Notes under the pieces: model-generated
What the model was told of the DNA's origin: nothing
What the model saw: the letters and a program-made list of their open reading frames with translations, nothing else
The model's database searches: none
Assembly: GCA_030638385.1 (NCBI GenBank)
Contig: DAOWES010000073.1
Span: 1 to 8,485 of the forward strand
Origin: Candidatus Cloacimonadota bacterium
Lineage (GTDB): Bacteria; Cloacimonadota; Cloacimonadia; Cloacimonadales; TCS61
DNA: 8,485 bases
Direction: 5' to 3'
Made by a program: the position numbers and the translations under genes
Shown here: positions 5,884-8,485 of the stretch, one piece after another
Position numbering within the stretch: position 1 is the stretch's first letter
Layout: every line of letters begins with the position of its first letter

Positions 5884-7077
5884 ATGAGAAAGTTAATCGT
5901 ATTAATCTTTTTGGTTATTTCATTTACTCTTTCCGGAATTTCAACTTACAATACGGGGTGTAATCTTCTAAGTAGTGAATTGAATTGTGGTTTGCACTTT
6001 TGGGCTGATCATTTAATTATTAGAAATATTCAGCTTACCTCAGTTTACAGCGTTTATCCCGGATTTAGAATCTTTGGTGTTTTGCGTGCCAATAAAGAAG
6101 CAAATTTCATTATCTTTGAACAGAATGAAAAACCCATTTATAATTCCACCAAATTTTATGCCGATGAATTATTTGGAGAATATGCTTGCTATCATGAAAA
6201 TCAATTTGGCAAATTTAGTGGTTCTATCAGGGTAGGACTAATGCGATATCTCCGATTTCCCTATTATAAACCATTAGATCTTTTTACTCGAGTTCCAAGT
6301 TTATCTGATATGCAAGCTCCTATTTCAACCGGATATTATGGTGAACTTATCACCCTGGATTTTACCGCGAAATATAATCTGGGAGCGCATATTAGCGTAA
6401 TTAACTGGGACTTTTTATCAAATGGGAATGACGGCATTGATATAATTGAATCTTATGCTTCTTACCTTTATACTTGGAAGAATTTTGTTGGGGAAACAAG
6501 AGCCGGAATATTAAATCAAGAACTTGATCCGGTGGGACAAAGCGCTCTTGGCTATGAGCTTTATCTGGGATACGATTACAAAAGCTATAAAATAGGTATC
6601 ATGTTTGAAAATATCGATGGGAAAATCCACACAGGTTTCCACCTTGGATTTGCTCCTAATCCGGTTACAAAAGCTTTGGGAAAAGTGAGATTAGATTATA
6701 CTCGAGCTCATGAAGGTTTTGTGATGCAACTTCCATTATTTGATTTTGATTTGGGAAACTCTTCTGAGAAAAAGTGTGAAAATGGCAAATTAGTAGGAAA
6801 AATTTATGCTGAACAATTAACTACTTTTTGGCGAATGGGCTTGATGCGCAATAATTATGAACACATTATAAGAAAAGTTGGACGAACAAAAGGTGATGAT
6901 CTGATTGTAAAAAAAATAAAGAGGCCTTGGTATCTTTCGAATGAATCGATTGTAAGCCCTTTTACTCAATTCGAAAGTGCTCTCGATCTCTTGGAATGGG
7001 ATAGACAAGGATATCGACCAGGTCAATATTCAAGACCGATTATTTATGAATTCTATCAAATTGAGGAGGCAAAATGA
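5884..7077 (+). CDS. Exported, probable outer-membrane beta-barrel-type protein, unknown family
   Basis: A 397-residue protein I do not recognise. It begins with a signal peptide: Lys/Arg at 2-3, then a hydrophobic core LIVLIFLVISFTLSG (4-18), with likely cleavage near 20. There is no lipobox before Cys26. The mature part is rich in aromatic residues and Gly and has many alternating strands (for example 'YGELITLDFTAKYNLGAHISVINW', residues 152-175 region), as in outer-membrane beta proteins. It has no internal TM helices and does not end in the usual C-terminal Phe; the last about 70 residues are charged and may form a separate tail. Cysteines are few (26, 35 and two or so others). ATG 5884 follows GAGGG (5873-5877), 18 nt after the Kdo transferase. 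The stop overlaps the next start by 4 nt. Placement after an LPS gene fits an envelope role. A more specific function is not supported. Confidence 0.8.
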   Translation: MRKLIVLIFLVISFTLSGISTYNTGCNLLSSELNCGLHFWADHLIIRNIQLTSVYSVYPGFRIFGVLRANKEANFIIFEQNEKPIYNSTKFYADELFGEYACYHENQFGKFSGSIRVGLMRYLRFPYYKPLDLFTRVPSLSDMQAPISTGYYGELITLDFTAKYNLGAHISVINWDFLSNGNDGIDIIESYASYLYTWKNFVGETRAGILNQELDPVGQSALGYELYLGYDYKSYKIGIMFENIDGKIHTGFHLGFAPNPVTKALGKVRLDYTRAHEGFVMQLPLFDFDLGNSSEKKCENGKLVGKIYAEQLTTFWRMGLMRNNYEHIIRKVGRTKGDDLIVKKIKRPWYLSNESIVSPFTQFESALDLLEWDRQGYRPGQYSRPIIYEFYQIEEAK

Positions 7078-8045
7078 AAGAAGCAAAATATTATTTAAAA
7101 TTAGCTGATGACAAAGTACAATGCAAATTATGTCCGCATAATTGTATCATTTCGCAAAATAGTGCCGGCATTTGTAGAACTCGCAAAAATATCTCCGGTA
7201 CTTTGTATGCCACAAATCATGGAGAAACTGTCTCCCTCAACATTGACCCAATCGAGAAAAAACCGTTGTATCATTTTTATCCCGGATCGAAGATTCTATC
7301 TATTGGTAGCAATAGCTGTAATTTTTCATGTGTCTTTTGTCAGAATTATGAAATTAGCCAGCAAATAGTACCAACTTCCAAAATTTCCGCCGAATCATTG
7401 ATCGCGATGTGTAATGAACATAATCTCGATTCGGTAGCATTTACTTACACTGAACCTTTCACCTGGTTCGAATTTATCTTAGATACTGCCAAAATATTAA
7501 AAAATGAAAACATAAAAGTCGTTTTGGTTACAAATGGTTACATAAATGCGGAGCCGCTGGAAGAACTTCTGCCCTATATTGATGCAATGAATATAGATTT
7601 GAAAGCGTTTGATGATGACTTTTATCATCGATATTGCGGTGGGCATCTCGAGCCGGTTTTGCAAACCATAAAAATTGCTGCCCAATCGTGCCATATCGAA
7701 ATTACCAATCTTATCATTCCTACTTTAAATGATGATATGAACGAAATTGCTAAACTGGTTGATTTCGTTGCTGATATAGATGAGGAAATTCCTTTGCATT
7801 TTTCAAGATATTTTCCATGCTATAAACTACATTTAGCTCCAACCCCAATCGAGATTTTACATAAAGCAAAAGAGCTAGCTAAGAAAAAGCTGCAAAATGT
7901 CTATTTGGGAAATATTCTAACCGAGCGTAATACATACTGCCCAAAGTGTGGTGAATTAGTAATTAATCGCATCTCAGGCAGCGAGAATCTTGAGAACGGA
8001 TGTTGTAAGAGTTGCGGTAAAAAACTTTATGGAAGATTTAAATGA
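7074..8045 (+). CDS. amrS: AmmeMemoRadiSam-type radical SAM enzyme (PflA-related)
   Basis: A 323-residue radical SAM protein. The 4Fe-4S/SAM motif CNFSCVFC gives C82, C86 and C89 (CxxxCxxC). Upstream, C17, C20, C24 and C34 form the Cys-rich N-terminal segment (KLCPHNCxI...GICRTR) typical of AmrS and its pyruvate-formate-lyase-activase-like relatives, followed by GSNSCNFSC. VTNGYI (152-157) and DAMNIDLKAFDDDFYHRYCGG (170-190 region) are also family hallmarks. The C-terminus carries a zinc-ribbon-like CPKCG (289-293) and CKSCG (311-315). ATG 7074 overlaps the previous stop (ATGA) and has a strong GAGGAGG (7063-7069). AmrS usually partners AMMECR1 and Memo proteins; neither is in this window. 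The subfamily call rests on my recognition of the motifs. Its substrate is not deducible here. Confidence 0.9.
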   Translation: MKEAKYYLKLADDKVQCKLCPHNCIISQNSAGICRTRKNISGTLYATNHGETVSLNIDPIEKKPLYHFYPGSKILSIGSNSCNFSCVFCQNYEISQQIVPTSKISAESLIAMCNEHNLDSVAFTYTEPFTWFEFILDTAKILKNENIKVVLVTNGYINAEPLEELLPYIDAMNIDLKAFDDDFYHRYCGGHLEPVLQTIKIAAQSCHIEITNLIIPTLNDDMNEIAKLVDFVADIDEEIPLHFSRYFPCYKLHLAPTPIEILHKAKELAKKKLQNVYLGNILTERNTYCPKCGELVINRISGSENLENGCCKSCGKKLYGRFK

Positions 8046-8419
8046 AACATAAATTTCATGAGCATAAGCTTTGGAAAATAATGAAGTTACCAGATTTTGT
8101 TTTGATCATAATCTTGTTGGCGTTAGCAGGCTTTAGTGTTTATTTTCTTAATAAATGCAAAACTGAAAAACAAGTTGAGATATACCAAGCGAATGAATTA
8201 ATTTATTCCATTCCTTTAAATGAAGATAACGAGATCACTATTGGAAATAATGCAATTGTTCAGATTAAGAACAAGCGGGTGAGAATTGTTGAATCTAGCT
8301 GTAAGAATAAGCTCTGTGTAAAACAGGGCTGGAGTAATAAACTGCCAATTATTTGTGTCCCCAATAAAATAGCGATTATCATTCGTTCGAATAAAGATAA
8401 GATGATGATTACTAAGTAA
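8042..8419 (+). CDS. Membrane-anchored NusG domain II protein
   Basis: This 125-residue protein has one N-terminal membrane helix (about 17-36) followed by a NusG domain II (Lin0431-like) fold on the far side of the membrane. The signature is SSCKNKLCVKQGW (85-97) followed by ICVPNKIAI (104-112), matching the family pattern 'CPdxxCvxqGw...iVCLPNrv'. The three conserved cysteines are C87, C92 and C105. It is not transcription factor NusG: there is no NGN domain. ATG 8042 overlaps the AmrS stop (ATGA) and has GGAAG at 8031-8035. ATG 8081 (Met14) would also leave the membrane helix intact and cannot be excluded. Such proteins are often found near Gx-transporter, ApbE or Rnf-type genes in anaerobes, but none is within the window. 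The biochemical role of the family is not settled. Confidence 0.9.
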   Translation: MKHKFHEHKLWKIMKLPDFVLIIILLALAGFSVYFLNKCKTEKQVEIYQANELIYSIPLNEDNEITIGNNAIVQIKNKRVRIVESSCKNKLCVKQGWSNKLPIICVPNKIAIIIRSNKDKMMITK

Positions 8420-8485
8420 TTAACGGTTCGTGTTTGCGACGTTACTGAATCGGCTCCCAAAGGAATACCGTCTTGGCGGTGCTCA
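8420..8485. other. Intergenic tail with repeat-like GC-rich sequence
   Basis: After the last gene the sequence becomes visibly richer in G and C. The final about 40 bases contain GGAATACCGTCTTGGCGGTG (8461-8480), where ACCG and CGGT can pair around a 6-nt loop. The phrase resembles dispersed intergenic repeats with 'ACCGC...GCGGT...CCTTTGGGAG' units that I recall from related genomes. No T-run terminator is visible and no gene can be supported before the window ends. Confidence 0.35.

Noticed and set aside
1220..8419. Genome-wide TAG-to-sense recoding
   Set aside because: No other convincing gene in the window has an in-frame TAG, and only one such codon is seen in about 2,400 codons.

Overview
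The window is AT-rich DNA from a Gram-negative (LPS-making) bacterium. Every convincing gene is on the + strand and tightly packed. A Kdo transferase and a probable outer-membrane protein show a diderm envelope. A free-standing NusG domain II protein and an AmmeMemoRadiSam-type radical SAM enzyme point to an anaerobic or anaerobe-related lineage. The gene style and intergenic repeat phrases remind me of Cloacimonadota or related FCB-group / candidate-phylum genomes. That placement is inferred from memory, not proven by the sequence.

Layout: bases 1-131 hold the possible tail of an unrecognised gene entering from the left edge. Bases 132-1219 are a gene-poor block of about 1.1 kb with two tiny doubtful ORFs, several inverted repeats, a perfect 28-bp palindrome (684-711), a 31-nt phrase present twice (717-747 and 1096-1126) and a GC-richer, internally repetitive element (886-1013). 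A candidate promoter at 1161-1200 then leads into what looks like one operon, 1220-8419: YicC-family RNase; a two-TM protein with a PH-like tail; RNase R; Kdo transferase (KdtA/WaaA); a secreted or outer-membrane protein of unknown family; the AmrS-like radical SAM enzyme; and a membrane-anchored NusG domain II protein. Junctions are overlaps of 4-11 nt or gaps of 3-18 nt. The last 66 bases are intergenic and end in GC-richer, repeat-like sequence.

How the genes fit together: the operon begins with RNA turnover (YicC endonuclease family, RNase R exonuclease), moves to envelope assembly (Kdo transfer to lipid A, an exported protein), and ends with an orphan radical SAM protein and a NusG-II protein. 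No single pathway unites them, so this looks like a housekeeping superoperon rather than a dedicated new system.

The most striking observation is an in-frame TAG at 4528-4530 inside the S1 domain of RNase R. The same frame continues for 41 more codons of recognisable S1-domain sequence to a TAA at 4654-4656, only 3 nt before the Kdo transferase start. All other convincing genes in the window end in TAA or TGA. The TAG is either a nonsense mutation or sequence error, or a site of suppression/recoding.
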